A stretch of 64,000 nucleotides of DNA from Mesocentrotus franciscanus (taxonomy: Eukaryota; Echinodermata; Echinoidea; Camarodonta; Strongylocentrotidae): positions 310,001-374,000 of the forward strand of contig CP137686.1 of assembly GCA_037976565.1 (NCBI GenBank), written 5' to 3'. How positions within the stretch are numbered: position 1 is the first letter of the stretch; each line of letters opens with the position of its first letter. The notes below the pieces were generated by a model. It saw only the letters and a list, made by a program, of their open reading frames with translations. It searched no databases and was not told the origin of the DNA. A program made the translations under genes and the position numbers. This document shows, one piece after another, positions 11,280 to 23,149 of this stretch.

Positions 11280-14200
11280 GAAATGAGAGAAAACTCAAAA
11301 TGTATGTAAGTCTAAAACCTATGTTGAGTGTTACATAATATCATTTATTGCATTTAATAAACACATTTGGAAACGAAATCAGAAATATAATGAAATCACT
11401 TTCTCATGATATTTATTAACACATATACCAACCAATATTAAGAAATCAATGGGAAAATGAAAGATATACCCGATATGCATGACAAAAATAACAGCACCAA
11501 CAAAAAAAAAGCTACAGCAAATGGGCCCAACATGACAAAACAAACTTTAAATACAGTGAGCATACATATACTTGCTCAATTTAAAACTGTACTGGAACAA
11601 AATTACAAAATAATTTTTCCACCTTGAAGAATACATGTCAATGGTATTATCTATGATATAAAAAATGATGCAAATAACATTAATATATTATTTATTATTC
11701 ATATTATTTATTATTCATATAATTTTAATACAATTGCACATTCTTTCAATTTATATGGGGGCTGGAGTGACACACAGATGGTCAAAGTTAAGTGCTTGAT
11801 ACAAAATGTACTTGAGATCATCAAAATGGTGGAAAAAACATCCGAGTCATAGGTTCCAAACGGAAAAGGGTGCTTTCACACGTACATTTCTTTTGCCAGA
11901 TTTCATCAGTGTGATAATTGTATCAAGGTAAATAATCAACCACATCTGAACAGATTTGGATATATTGCATGTCCTTTTACAAACGTAGATATAAAGCATT
12001 TGTATATTCTAAGGTAATGTTAATTTGTCAAGTCCATATTAGAGGTAGTTATAAAAGCAACCACTTCTTGGATCTTACTACCGGATCAGTGTAGCAAAGC
12101 AATTCTCTACCCAGATTTTTATCAGAGGTGATTAATATTTGTCCAACCTTTAATGCAGCATGAAGCAATCTATATTTCTACATATAAGTACCTAGTTATA
12201 ATTTGATTACCATGATGATAATTTTACTGTAGTTTATTTACGTTTGTATACCGGTAATTATATTTTTACACAATGTACACAATTCAGCCATCTGGCTGCA
12301 AATTAATTTTCAATAAAACCATTAATAACATATATGATGATGGTAACAAAAATAATAATTACCGTATGATAAAAGAAGTAAAGACAATGATAAAAGAAGT
12401 AAAGACAATGATGAAAGAGTCACTAGGGTTTATACTTGTACTCATTTGAAGACTATAATAAAGTTGTCATATGTGCCATTGTGTTAACTGTCATGTAATA
12501 ACAATATTAACCTTTCTCTCGTAGGATAATGTAGGACATCAATGTTTGTTTCATAGAGTAATTAAGTACGCAGCTAAGTGCCACTGCAAATTTTGACTTG
12601 TACCTTTAATTTAAAAATTTGACTATGATCCCATTGTCTAAGTGAAAGTAAACAAAACAATTCGTGTACTGAGCACAAACTCTCAGCTACAACATATTAA
12701 AATTTGGAAGAAAATCGAGTAGAAACAAGCAAGACACTGACTGAAAAGAACGTTGAGAATATGACATCATTAATTAAAAATGGAAAATATTCCATTAAAT
12801 TGCATTATGATGACATTATGAGGTCTACCATTGTGCCTTCTTTGAAGGAAGATAAAATTGTTATTATTGAGATGTTTGTTCCACAAATGTACAGAAAGAA
12901 AGAAAAAATCTGATGAATATATAGAAGATGATATGCACAATAGTACATACCACCGAATAATCAATTTAATACCATTGTTTTTCATATTTTATAAGGTATG
13001 CAGCTAATTTGTCTAGATTTGGCATATACTACATGAAACAAAAATGAATGTAAGAGAACCACCTTTTTATGGGGAGGGGGACAAGCTCATGACACATAAC
13101 CAATCTATGCGATTCCAAAGAACTTTGGAAATTATTACCCCGGCTTTAGCATGGCTACCATTACGCCGCTCTAGATAGCATTGTATTCATATTATACAAT
13201 TGCTTGACATCTTCATAATATTTGATATGTCACTATTTATATTCATGATTAATAAAAAGAAATGCTATATTTGTAACAAACACATAACTGAGTAAAGCAC
13301 TCAAATGTAAATTATTTAGTCCAATCTGATGAATTTAAGATAATCATGCCTTACCTATGAGGTAAGGGCGCATTGAATGAATCTACGGCATTCTACCTGA
13401 GCTACAGGATGTTGAACATATTCATATGCAAAAATATATTTTATCTTAGCTTATGCATGGTTACCAACTTTAATAAATCATAAATCTATACAATGAAAAA
13501 TGAAGAAATAGTAAGACAAATTACAAAAACCATTTAAAAGCCTGATATTTTGTAGCAGAGTAAACATAAATTAATTGCTCTTTTCAATATGAGAACAGAA
13601 AAAGTGCTAAAAATGGCACTTTCTTAAGAAAATTCACATAAATACCTGAATGTAAGAATGTTTTCCCAGATGTTGGCTTCATATACTTGCTAGGCCTACA
13701 TGTAGTTGTTTGTCAATAGGAAAACAAAGTTCTAACTACCTAGTAGTCACTTCAAATCATAAACATGATTATATATCTCCTTCTCTACCTGTGAATAGTT
13801 TTAAACTTTACAGGATCTTAATATTTGTCATGTAATATATTAACAGTCTGTAGGACAAAAATAAAAAATTAGCCATCTATTCATAAATACAAGTTCTAAT
13901 AAGAATATTGATACACATTTATAGATCCAATTTTATATCGAAAAATTTCTCTAAAACAAAGTAAAAGCCTAGCTCAACATATAGGTATTGAGGGGGAAAA
14001 GAATTGTCTGAAAACTACTAGGAATGCAAGACAGTAAACCTGATGATAATACATGATCTTCACATGAATGTACTACACAGCCATCGTTCAAGTTGGGACA
14101 AAAATGTGGTATTCATTATATGCAAGTGGCCTCTTTCTAAAAATTCAATGCGGAATGAAAAACTTGTTAAGGGGCCAAAAAAATATGATCTTTATAGACG

Positions 14201-15220
14201 TGGTCTTTCTATTCATTAAAAAAATATATTAACATCACAATGATATGTAGTAATATACAGGTACTGACTTGTAGAGTGTATATTATATTTTCTTGGATTG
14301 CCCAAAAATATACCTCCTTTGCGGTCAAAAATGGATATTACGCCCCCAGTATCTGTTTTGTTAGATATCCGCGATTACACTTTGTTGTACATATACACAA
14401 TTAAGGGTAATTGCGATCTCATGCCTTTTTTTAATGAGCCATCCAGCCTTCCGTGTCAATTGTGCACTGATAAAGACAATGCAAACAATGGGTTCACGCT
14501 AGTGTGAGCAGGGTTGCTTGGATACAGTATGATGCTAAAATATACTCTTTTGACGGCCGGGGGTGAGCTATATAGCATCGGAAAATGACTGGGAGTGACA
14601 TTTGCCAATTACGATCCTTGCAATCAATTTTTTTTTAGGGCTTCAATATTACACCATATCATAGACACTGATAACATGAAGGGGCGTGCATCTCAGATTT
14701 AACATTGTTAAACGATGCCTTTAAAGCAACTATTCAAAAACACTTTCAATTAATTCATAAATCATATTAAAGCTATAAATTAAACATCAAGTCTCAGTTT
14801 TAAGCTAAATAACATAGGGCCGAATGCTCCCTGTAAAGTTAACATTACATTTTCAGCCTAAAAATAAATAGTACCTAAAAAGAACAAATATTACGTTAAC
14901 AGATCATAACGGCATGAATTTTGTTTTACAAGTTACAAAAAACTATAAATGAAGTGAAAAAGATAAAATTCCTTACTATATATAATAATTACAATAAAAG
15001 CGGTGCTTATAAAGCACTTTCCACCAAGTCTCTAAGCGCTATAACAGACAAAATACAATGATAAACAAGTAGATATTAAACAAAACAAAAATTGCAAATA
15101 AACCTACAAATAGACCGCATTTACAGCAAAAGTGATAATCACAGAGCATCACATGGACAACTGCATGGCAAAATCAAACAATTAATGATCATAAAAAATA
15201 TATGAAATACACTAATGCAT
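11280..15220. other. AT-rich intergenic stretch
   Basis: No gene or RNA recognised on either strand. It contains a short 22-bp direct repeat near 12365-12410 and a degraded minisatellite trace near 14110-14205. The frame at 12704-12913 lacks supporting features. Confidence 0.5.
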
Positions 15221-15222
15221 AC

Positions 15223-15228
15223 TTTATT
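15223..15228 (-). terminator. Candidate poly(A) signal of TMEM164
   Basis: Minus-strand AATAAA (TTTATT on plus). It is the first such hexamer downstream of the TMEM164 stop at 16246 and implies a 3'UTR of about 1 kb. No transcript evidence is available. Confidence 0.4.
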
Positions 15229-16245
15229 TGGCTTGGGCATGGAGGTGATACATAGCTACAAAGAGAGGCAAGTAAACTCTCTTAGAAAATACATTAAATC
15301 TTCCTTATTCATACCATTATGGCACATCTCCAGTATCACTCAGTCATAACACGCCTCCATTGGTGTAAGTGAATAATACACCTGTATAATGAATAAAGAT
15401 ATTTACAGTACAACTCGTACTGAGAAATCAAACTCTCTAATAAAGATGAACGATACATCCTTCTTCGCTTTCATTGGGCTTAGTAGAGGTTCATTGATTT
15501 TAAATACATGTATTGATTTAATTTATATCATTGCATTTATAAGGGAAGGATAGATCAAACAAGTTTATCAAAATTACCTGATTGGAAACATTAAACATTA
15601 AGTTTATCATCAATTTTAAAATCGTACAATACCGCCCCACTTTCGCACTTGAAGAGCTCTCCGAATACTGCCGAGATTGGTGATATCACACAAAGAAACA
15701 GAATTAGTATAAGCAGACGATGTGTAATAACAATGCAGACATTTTCAGAGCCTGCTTTGTGGTCTCCTCTTCCTTCACCAGCATCATTGTGACTGTTTGA
15801 TCTGTTGCCTCCCTCTCAATTTTAGACATGGTTCAATTTGATGAAAAAATGCAGCAATATGAAAAAATAACCAAAAAAAGTTGTAGCTTCACTATGGCAT
15901 GTAAACAAAATTGTGCAGTACATCAATTGGGAACGAACACCGTCCATTCTATTGTTCAGTGGGCTTTTCAATTTGAAAGTGGACTGATTTAAGGGTTTTC
16001 TTAATCGATCATTTAACCTTCCCCTGAATGTTTCTATTAAAGCACAGGATTATAAATATCAGCATCAGCATCACTTCCCTTTTGAAATGGTGTGAAACAA
16101 ATAAGTTCATGTTATTAGGATGCAGGGTTAATGGCCGATACGCAGTTGACCTTAAACTTATACGATTGACAATCTGCAAGCTTCCTGGTTTTTAGTGATA
16201 ACTTTTTGGCCATACTTGTAATTTTCAATGAATGTCTAGGGTACT

Positions 16246-16452
16246 TTAATCCTCCTTCTTGATGCCGCCAACATGGCCATTACAATCTTCTTGATCTCTT
16301 AATACAAGACTCTTAGCCACATAGGTGTATGTTTTGACATGTAGAGGAAAGAGAAGATGTTGATGTGTGAAGCCACAAACCCGGTAGAAAGGACCAAAGA
16401 AAGGATCGCTAGGGGCAGGACAAACCATCGCATTCAGATTCACTTCTGTCAA
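16246..16452 (-). CDS. TMEM164: TMEM164 exon 5 and stop
   Basis: From acceptor TTCTTTCAG, 68 codons plus TAA. It encodes LTEVNLNAMVCPAPSDPFFG, strongly conserved, then a divergent hydrophilic tail ending KKED, comparable to the human basic/acidic tail. Confidence 0.92.
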   Translation of the reverse strand: MTEVNLNAMVCPAPSDPFFGPFYRVCGFTHQHLLFPLHVKTYTYVAKSLVLRDQEDCNGHVGGIKKED

Positions 16453-19400
16453 CTGAAAGAACAAGAAAAATCATAATAATAATAATACTCAGTTCTTTTA
16501 TAGTGCATAACACATTACAGGACAGCAAAATGTCAATTTTATTATGTTGAAGATAGGTACATGTAAATACAATTGTACTGCGATTACAGGGAAACTAGTT
16601 TTCATGAGCAAGGAAAGCTCATTTCATAAATCTTAACTCTGATTTAATTCACACATTGATATAAAATAATGTTATTGTTGTTGGTAAAAGAACTTCACAC
16701 ACTACATGATAAACATTTACAATGTAATGGATAGTCTACTTACCAGACCTAAACCTTGGAGACAGATGAAATGATAATTATGAAGAAAGCCCGCTGTGAA
16801 CCAACACCAAGAAAAGTCCCACATACCCTCTGTCTTATAGACGCCTAAAAGAACCAAAAAAATATTACATCAATGTCATCATTATAAATCACCTTCATTA
16901 TGTATCAAGTTACTGTCAATAAAGTACAACAGATAAAACTATCAGTATCTTTGTTTCAATTACCGGTAAGTATTTCAAACCAGACAAATGCGACTGCGTC
17001 TGCAATATACGCCTCCGCCTAAATTCACTTAAAGGGCCCATGACATCGAAATACAAGTGTATTCCTGTTGGTGTGCAGTCCTGCATACATCTCATATTTT
17101 GATATTTAAACTTCTGGATTTGTTTCATAGATTTTTAAATATTTTTTTAAATATTTGTTTTTCAAACTTGCAAAGCTCCACCCTAAAAAACCTCCAGATC
17201 TCATTCCCTTGTGACATCATCTGTCAGTCATCAATGAGCCAACTTGAGCAAGTGGTATGTATCTTTGCCGAAGTCGACCACCTGTTACAATACGTAATAC
17301 AATAGCAACATACAAGTTGCTATGTCAGACATGCTGTAGCATCACCAGGAAGACAAAGGCAATGATGATGTATTGTCCATATGTATGGAAGCATGCAATT
17401 CTATTATGAACGTGTGCTAAGCTGGGGGAAATTACATACCATTGTCTATTCTAGAATATTAGTTTAGTCTGACATGTCTGACATAGCAACTTATATGTTG
17501 CTATTGTTTGTGGTATTGTAACAGGTGGTCAACTTTGGCAAAGTTACATGCCACTTTCTCAAGTTAGCTCATTGATGACTGACAGATAATGTCACAAGGG
17601 GAATGAGATCTGGAGGTTTTGGGGTGGAGCCTAGCAAGTTTGAAAACAAATATTTCAAAAAATATTTAAAAATCTATGAAACAAATTCAGAAGTTTACAT
17701 ATCAAAATATGAGATGTATGCAGGACTGCACATCAACAGGAATACACTTGTATTTCGATGTCATGGGCCCTTTAAGATCCTGGCTTAAATTGAATGACTT
17801 GGAATATCACAATGAGAACAAGAAACTAATAGTTTGTATGTCAATTCATTTTTATGACCTTCAACTTTTGACCTGACAAACCCAAAATCAGATCACTCCC
17901 CTACAATGATGCATACTAGTTGCAGGTTTTAAGTTCACAGCTTAAATACACGTAGCTTAAAGTAGTCATTGATTAGGTCATAACAAGGTTTTCAAAAACT
18001 TTTATTTAATGATAATAGACTTGCTATCCTTTGACATTTGACCTCCTTTTAGCCTATGGAAGTGGCAGGATCCATGGTCTCACTATGGTGATGCACACTA
18101 ATATCAAGTTTGAAGTTCATGGCTCAAATCACGGACATTGTGATAACAGGGCTAGAACCCTAAGATTTCATGGAAATTGACCTTCATGACCTTACACATT
18201 TCACCTATTTACAGTACCCCAAAATCTTATCAGATTTTCTTCCTATAGTGATATAATATACATGCACCAAGTTTGAAGTTCATTTATAACTAATAAGTGG
18301 CTTTTTGACATACATTGTATTACTACAGTATAATAAGGCTAAAACCAGAATTTTCTGAAAGTGACTTCTATGACCTTTGACCTAGTTACTCTGATCAGAG
18401 TAAAATCTGATCAGATTGCCTCCTTGAGATATCGATAAAAAGAAAGTGGGACAGACAGGGGGATGAACAGATGGACAACCCCAAAACAAAATGCCTCTGT
18501 CACCGCCCTCAGACGGTGGAGGCATAAAAATGTGTTCATTGCAGGTCTAAATCCATCTATAGTGACAAGGAAATAAATTACAAACTTGTTATTGATTGAG
18601 TCCCTTTGTTACTAGAGGGCATCACTCAATTGCTCAAACTTATCCTTTTAAGAAAATAGATATATTAGTTCCATTATATAAGCTGTGTGTCACTGTGTTT
18701 CCAATAGGATTCATTCTACTGTCTGTCTTCTCATTCATCTTAATCTCTGTTTTCTTCATTTTTCTATCATTTTATCACTTCACAGCCAGACAGATGTTCC
18801 CATGTATTTGATTCCTTTGTCTCTCTGATCTCTCTTTTCCCTGATTCTCCCTCCTTTTCTCTACTCTGTAAACTTACCTCCTAAACTAAGTAGGTAGGGT
18901 GGAATAATGAGGTATATCATTAAATGCTGTATCCAATAGATTTCTGCTTCAAATGGTAGCTGAAAAAAACAAACATGAACATGCATAATGTAAGATTCTC
19001 TTAATTGAATGGAATGAGATTCAGTATTCATGTAATTCAATATATCATTGCATTGTATAGAGATAAACAAGCTATGAATTATAAATAAATACAAATTATA
19101 TATTTTATTATTGGTTTCTGATTTATTTAACATTCAGTGTAAAGCTCAATGGAGTCTTAAATATTTTAAAGTTCATGTACCAATATCTGCTCTATGTAAC
19201 ATGCTGTTTCTTGATTACACGATGATAACTACATGTAGTATTAAAACTGCATCTTAAGATGACAAGCAAACCTGAACTACGAGAGCTCTGTTGAACTACG
19301 TGTATTTCACATGTGTCAATTACAGTGTTGAATATTTGGTACAAGTTCAAACTGAACCCATCTTTTGGTTGCTCTTTTGTTGAAAGAACTTGAAAGAGTT

Positions 19401-22400
19401 TGCAAAAATATAATCATGTTTTTGGAGAGGGGCTGGGGTGGGGGGTATAAATAGCAAATTATTTTACACAAAATTATTTTGTTGTATTTGGTATTAGGGT
19501 ATTTTTCAACACTTTCCACCACTTAGATTTTTTAAAGAAATGTTTACATGATATTACGGGCATTTTTTTAAATACCAGTGTACATGTAGTTGTTGAAATA
19601 TTTTCTGTTGCAATCAGTGGGAAGTTTGTTGTTTGTTTCAATGAAATGAGAGTAGTAATATACAGTGTGTACAGGAATGACACTGGTAAATGAGATTCGC
19701 TACACACATAGTACACGGTTCCATTGGACTTAAATGTTTACCAAGCAGGTTGAAAAGAGATTGTAAACCTGTTATAATCAACACTAGCTTATGACTAACC
19801 ATCACTTGATTATGACTAACCATCTCCCTTATCCTAAAATGATTTCCTTGTTGTATGAGGAAATTGATCAATAATAATGTTTAAAACATCAGAAGATATT
19901 AAAATGCTACTACTTCCATGTACACTAAACTACACTTCCTCAATAAAAGACTTCACACTGAAGGTTAAGTTCTGGGAAGAGACAGGTGAAAAATAATTTG
20001 TGAGCGTTAGCATTGTTATTATGCAAGTGTGGAAGAAGATCAGATAAAAAATGTTCCCTAAAATGCATGGCTCTTCAAATGCCTTAATATTCTGAATATG
20101 GCTTGTAACAGCATAAAAATCTGGAGGGATTTTTATGCCCCATGTTTGTGTAGTCCCACATATTTCTGTGTACAGTACTTGTAACTTTACCAAGACTGGG
20201 CCAAATTTCTTATAATTTTGAAGATTCCAGAACCTTGCAGTACACACCAATACTTTTATGCTAGATGATCAACCTTTTCTGATCGATTCCACACCGTTTC
20301 TTTCACAATGCAATCGCATGACCAGAACTCAACTTTATCTTTAACATGTCCTACAACAAATGAGGAATACCTTGTGCTTATCTGCATCTACAAGTTTACT
20401 TTACAAAAAAAAGCCAAACATACAACAAACAGGAAATTACTTGTAATCCGGTGTAACAAGTGGATTTCCAAAAGGCAAGATAAGATGATACACATATTGC
20501 TTTATTTATACTGGCTGGCTCACTATAAAACAAGATGCACAATTTAGCATTATTGATCCATTCATGAAAACAAATGTAATCTGACCAACCTATTTTGAGG
20601 TTTACAGAGCACAATTACAAGTAGGAGTAGGACTACATGTACAGGCAAAAGTAAAAATCTCCTAGCAAAGATCATTTTGTAAGGTCACACATGTTTGTAT
20701 TCAATAAATAATGAACTAGGATTTAAAAGGGGCAACTAAAAGCTTACCAATCTTGCATTGACTACAAACAAGAGTAGGGCTGATAAAGGACAACTAAAAG
20801 CTGACCAATCTTGTATTGACTACTGGCAAGAGTAGGGCTGGTAAAGGACAACTAAAAGCTGACCAATCTTGCATTGAATACTGGCAAGAGTACGGCTGGT
20901 AAAGGACAACTAAAAGCTGACCAATCTTGTATTGACTCCTGGCAAGAGTAGGGCTGGTAAAGGACAACTAAAAGCTGACCAATCTTGCATTGAATACTGG
21001 CAAGAGTACGGCTGGTAAAGGACAACTAAAAGCTGACCAATCTTGTATTGACTCCTGGCAAGAGTAGGGCTGGTAAAGGACAACTAAAAGCTGACCAATC
21101 TTGTTATTATTATTATTATTTATTTGGCATTTCAAACATCCCATAGAAGGTACAATAGAATGGCAACATAGGATACAAAGTATGAAAGAATAAAATTGGC
21201 TTCCCCTGCTGCACTCCCGAAGTTGCCTGGAAGAAAAAATGGAATGTGAAATTCCTATAACCCGTATTAAAGTCTTGTATCAACTACTGGCAAGAGTAGG
21301 GCTAGTAAAGGACAACTAAAAGCTGACCAATCTTGTATTGACTACTGGCAAGAGTAGGGCTAGTAAAGGACTACTAAAAGCTTACCAATCTTGTATTGAC
21401 TACTGGCAAGAGTAGGGCTAGTAAAGGACAACTCAATGAAGCCATCTGCATTCTGAAAACTACCCGTACTAGCTTGCTGGGTGGGGCGGCAAGTAAGTAA
21501 ATCTGATGGGAAGATGGATATATAGTAATTCACATTTAATAAAACAAATAATGGTACAAGAGACATGTGTGCCAATATTCAGGTAACAATTCAGTATGAG
21601 AGAAAGAGATAATATAATACAGAAATAATAAACGCAAAACTGTAATTACATGTAACTCCGCGAGGAAGAAACAAATTAAATTGACTTGATGAAATTTTAA
21701 TTTATACTTCTTGATTTTCATGTACATGTTTAATATGAACTTGCATTGCAAAATAAATTCAAGATAGACAACTAGTCACAATGTTTCTATTTAAAAAAGA
21801 AATCACGTATAATTCACAAACATGAGTGTCTTTTCACGTTGTTGGTTACTATGGAGATAATTTGAAAAGAAAACAAAAATTACATGTACATGTACATGTA
21901 TATTAATAGGTTCCATGGCCAATGTCATGGAATGTACCACCTACAATAGATTACAAGACAGGTATTATTTTTTAACCAGTGATCATAAGACTTGTTCCAG
22001 TGACATTTGATTAAGGCTCTTGTGACATATTATAGGGTTATCAGAGTACAACTGGATTTTAGGATGGGTGAAATGTTGAGTCTAGAGTCTATCGTTGAAG
22101 TATAATTTAGGAGCCCTTGATACCTTACCTGTACTACTGTCAGCATATGGCATGGATTGAGCAGGTATATAACAGTCTTTGAAGCAAATTTGAATCCTAT
22201 CTCAACTCCAAATGTCATACAGAGAATTACCAAGAGAAAACGCTTTCCAAATCGTTCACCTTTATCTCTTGGTTCTACCTGAAAGTGTGGATCAGATACT
22301 CCAAGCCGCTGCCATGCATACCAACATTCAAGTGAACCTAGAGCTACAAAGATGATTGTCTCAATCACTCTTTGCTTTATGCTCAAAAAGTTGTTGCATT

Positions 22401-22497
22401 CTGGTCCTCCATTCCCTGCAAACTTGGGGTCAACTCCTTCATAAAGCCATTCTAAGGAGTCCAAAGTCCACATGCTTGGAGTTAGTGTTGTGTTCAT
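16246..22497 (-). CDS. TMEM164: TMEM164 orthologue, five coding exons
   Basis: A multipass membrane protein. The human orthologue is reported to move arachidonoyl chains onto ether lysophospholipids, feeding ferroptosis-sensitive plasmalogens. Exons in coding order are 22497-22129, 21502-21386, 18959-18878, 16844-16744 and 16452-16246; all junctions are GT-AG and in phase, giving 291 residues (human about 297). Recognisable blocks are GVDPKFAGNGGPEC (21-34), GFKFASKTVIYLLNPCH (101-117), LLALLLPVVNTRLLPFE (150-166), EIYWIQH (168-174) and TEVNLNAMVCPAPSDPF. Cys116 and His174 align with human Cys123 and His181, recalled as catalytic. Hydrophobic segments include about 44-62 and 87-104. The start is the first ATG of the exon; Met9 is an alternative. 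No stop or frameshift seen. Confidence 0.92.
16744..16844 (-). CDS. TMEM164: TMEM164 exon 4
   Basis: 101 bases, from TTCTTTTAG to CTG-GTAAGT, completing the split Gly and leaving in phase 0. It encodes VYKTEGMWDFSWCWF and HNYHFICLQGLGL, matching the human FYHFSVLQILGL block. Confidence 0.9.
17033..17771. mobile_element. Long-TIR foldback element with TTAA target duplication
   Basis: The two arms are inverted copies of about 300 bases each (left 17033-17345, right 17460-17771), starting AGGGCCCATGACATCGAAAT and ending in its complement. TTAA sits on both sides (17029-17032 and 17772-17775), as for piggyBac-type insertion. The interior has no coding frame, so it is non-autonomous. It lies in the intron between TMEM164 exons 3 and 4; a related single arm is at 38665-38985. 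Confidence 0.85.
17855..18535. repeat. Diverged TGACCTTTGACC-type repeat
   Basis: Degenerate tandem units of roughly 150-200 bases carry TGACCTT and TTTGACCT motifs, ending in a GGACAGACAGGGGGATG and GGTGGAGGCATAAA segment. This repeat style recurs at 44150-44470 and 53450-54170. It sits in a TMEM164 intron. Confidence 0.55.
18878..18959 (-). CDS. TMEM164: TMEM164 exon 3
   Basis: 82 bases, from TTTTTTTCAG to GGAG-GTAAGT, entering in phase 0 and leaving in phase 1. It encodes LPFEAEIYWIQHLMIYL and beyond, with the conserved His174. Confidence 0.92.
19930..20345. repeat. Dispersed repeat, inverted partner at 49890-50275
   Basis: About 350 bases match the reverse complement of 49890-50275, including GATCAACCTTTTCTGATCGA and the CAAGACTGGGCCAAATTTCT block. 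No coding function is recognised. This is probably an uncharacterised transposon family member in a TMEM164 intron. Confidence 0.65.
20735..21436. repeat. 58-bp minisatellite grown from TMEM164 exon 2
   Basis: Nine units at exact 58-bp spacing: AGCT-ACCAATCTTG starts at 20741, 20799, 20857, 20915, 20973, 21031, 21089, then after an insertion at 21321 and 21379. On the minus strand the unit contains the end of exon 2 (LALLLPVVNTR coding), the donor and the start of the intron. The exon-proximal and the last unit carry GTAAGC; the others read GTCAGC. Confidence 0.9.
21105..21272 (-). mobile_element. 5'-truncated LINE 3' tail inserted in the minisatellite
   Basis: A 168-bp insert interrupts one 58-bp unit and is flanked by direct TCTTGT copies (21099-21104 and 21273-21278). 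On the minus strand it ends GAAATGCCAAATAAATAATAA, a microsatellite-tailed end like those of CR1/L2-type LINEs. It is too short to carry coding sequence; family assignment is tentative. Confidence 0.65.
21386..21502 (-). CDS. TMEM164: TMEM164 exon 2, overlapping a minisatellite
   Basis: 39 codons, from acceptor TTCCCATCAG to donor TTG-GTAAGC, phase 0 at both ends. The translation (IYLLAAPPSKLVRVVF to LLPVVNTRL) matches the human segment residue for residue in length. The last 50 or so bases and the donor are also the first unit of the 58-bp minisatellite that continues into the intron. Confidence 0.9.
21503..22128. other. TMEM164 intron 1
   Basis: Intron sequence with nothing further recognised apart from TACATGTA-rich stretches. 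Confidence 0.6.
22129..22497 (-). CDS. TMEM164: TMEM164 exon 1
   Basis: 123 codons, ending CAG before GTAAGG, phase 0. It encodes the N-terminus through LLNPCHMLTVVQ, including the conserved Cys116. Confidence 0.92.
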
Positions 22498-22889
22498 TGG
22501 GCAATAGAGTGAATGGTTAATGTTCCTCTCACAACCAAATTCTGAAATTCTTTTCCTCCACCACTCAAGCAGTAAGAACTAGAAAGATAGAAAAGTGAAA
22601 GAGAAATTGTGATTATAATAAAAGATGATGCTAAGTTACTATCGATAATAGCAATACATGTTATATTCATCATTATCATCATCATCATCATGAAATAATA
22701 ATAATAATGATGATGATGCTTCGACATTGTACATCTAGTCACTTGAGACACACAGCTAACATGGGAGACTACAAGCACAGTCTACCTCACGTAAGTCAAC
22801 CTTGACAGGACTATGTGAAATGCATTGACTTGGGCAATCTTTTCAATCATTTTCTACCAACTCAGTGGCCATATTGTGCAATATGTCTA

Positions 22890-23125
22890 AGATATTCGAT
22901 ACTTGGGAGTCACAATCTCTGAGGACCGTAAGTGGGAGAAACACGTTGCCAAGACCACCCAAAAGGCAAAGTGGGTTCTACGACTATCCCTCCTTTGCAG
23001 AAACCTCCATTTCTGTCCTGTAAACATCAAGTAAACAGTCTACACTGCACTTGTAAGATCTCTCCTCGAATATGGTGCTACATCCTGGGATCCATATTTG
23101 CAGAAGGACATCAACAGACTTGAAA
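22890..23125 (+). mobile_element. LINE reverse transcriptase thumb fragment
   Basis: Plus-strand translation gives YLGVTISEDRKWEKHVAKTT, then LVRSLLEYGATSWDPY, the classic RT palm-end/thumb blocks of CR1/Jockey-like LINEs. An in-frame TAA breaks the middle (after CPVNIK) and nothing flanking is intact. Confidence 0.65.
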
Positions 23126-23149
23126 AAAAGACCAACAACAAGCAGTTTG

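Noticed and set aside
12704..12913. 69-residue plus-strand frame with balanced composition
   Set aside because: No splice, promoter or homology support in a gene-poor AT-rich stretch.
19930..20250. 106-residue minus-strand frame, first considered as the missing TMEM164 exon
   Set aside because: No similarity to TMEM164, and it lies in a dispersed repeat. The true exon was found at 21386-21502.
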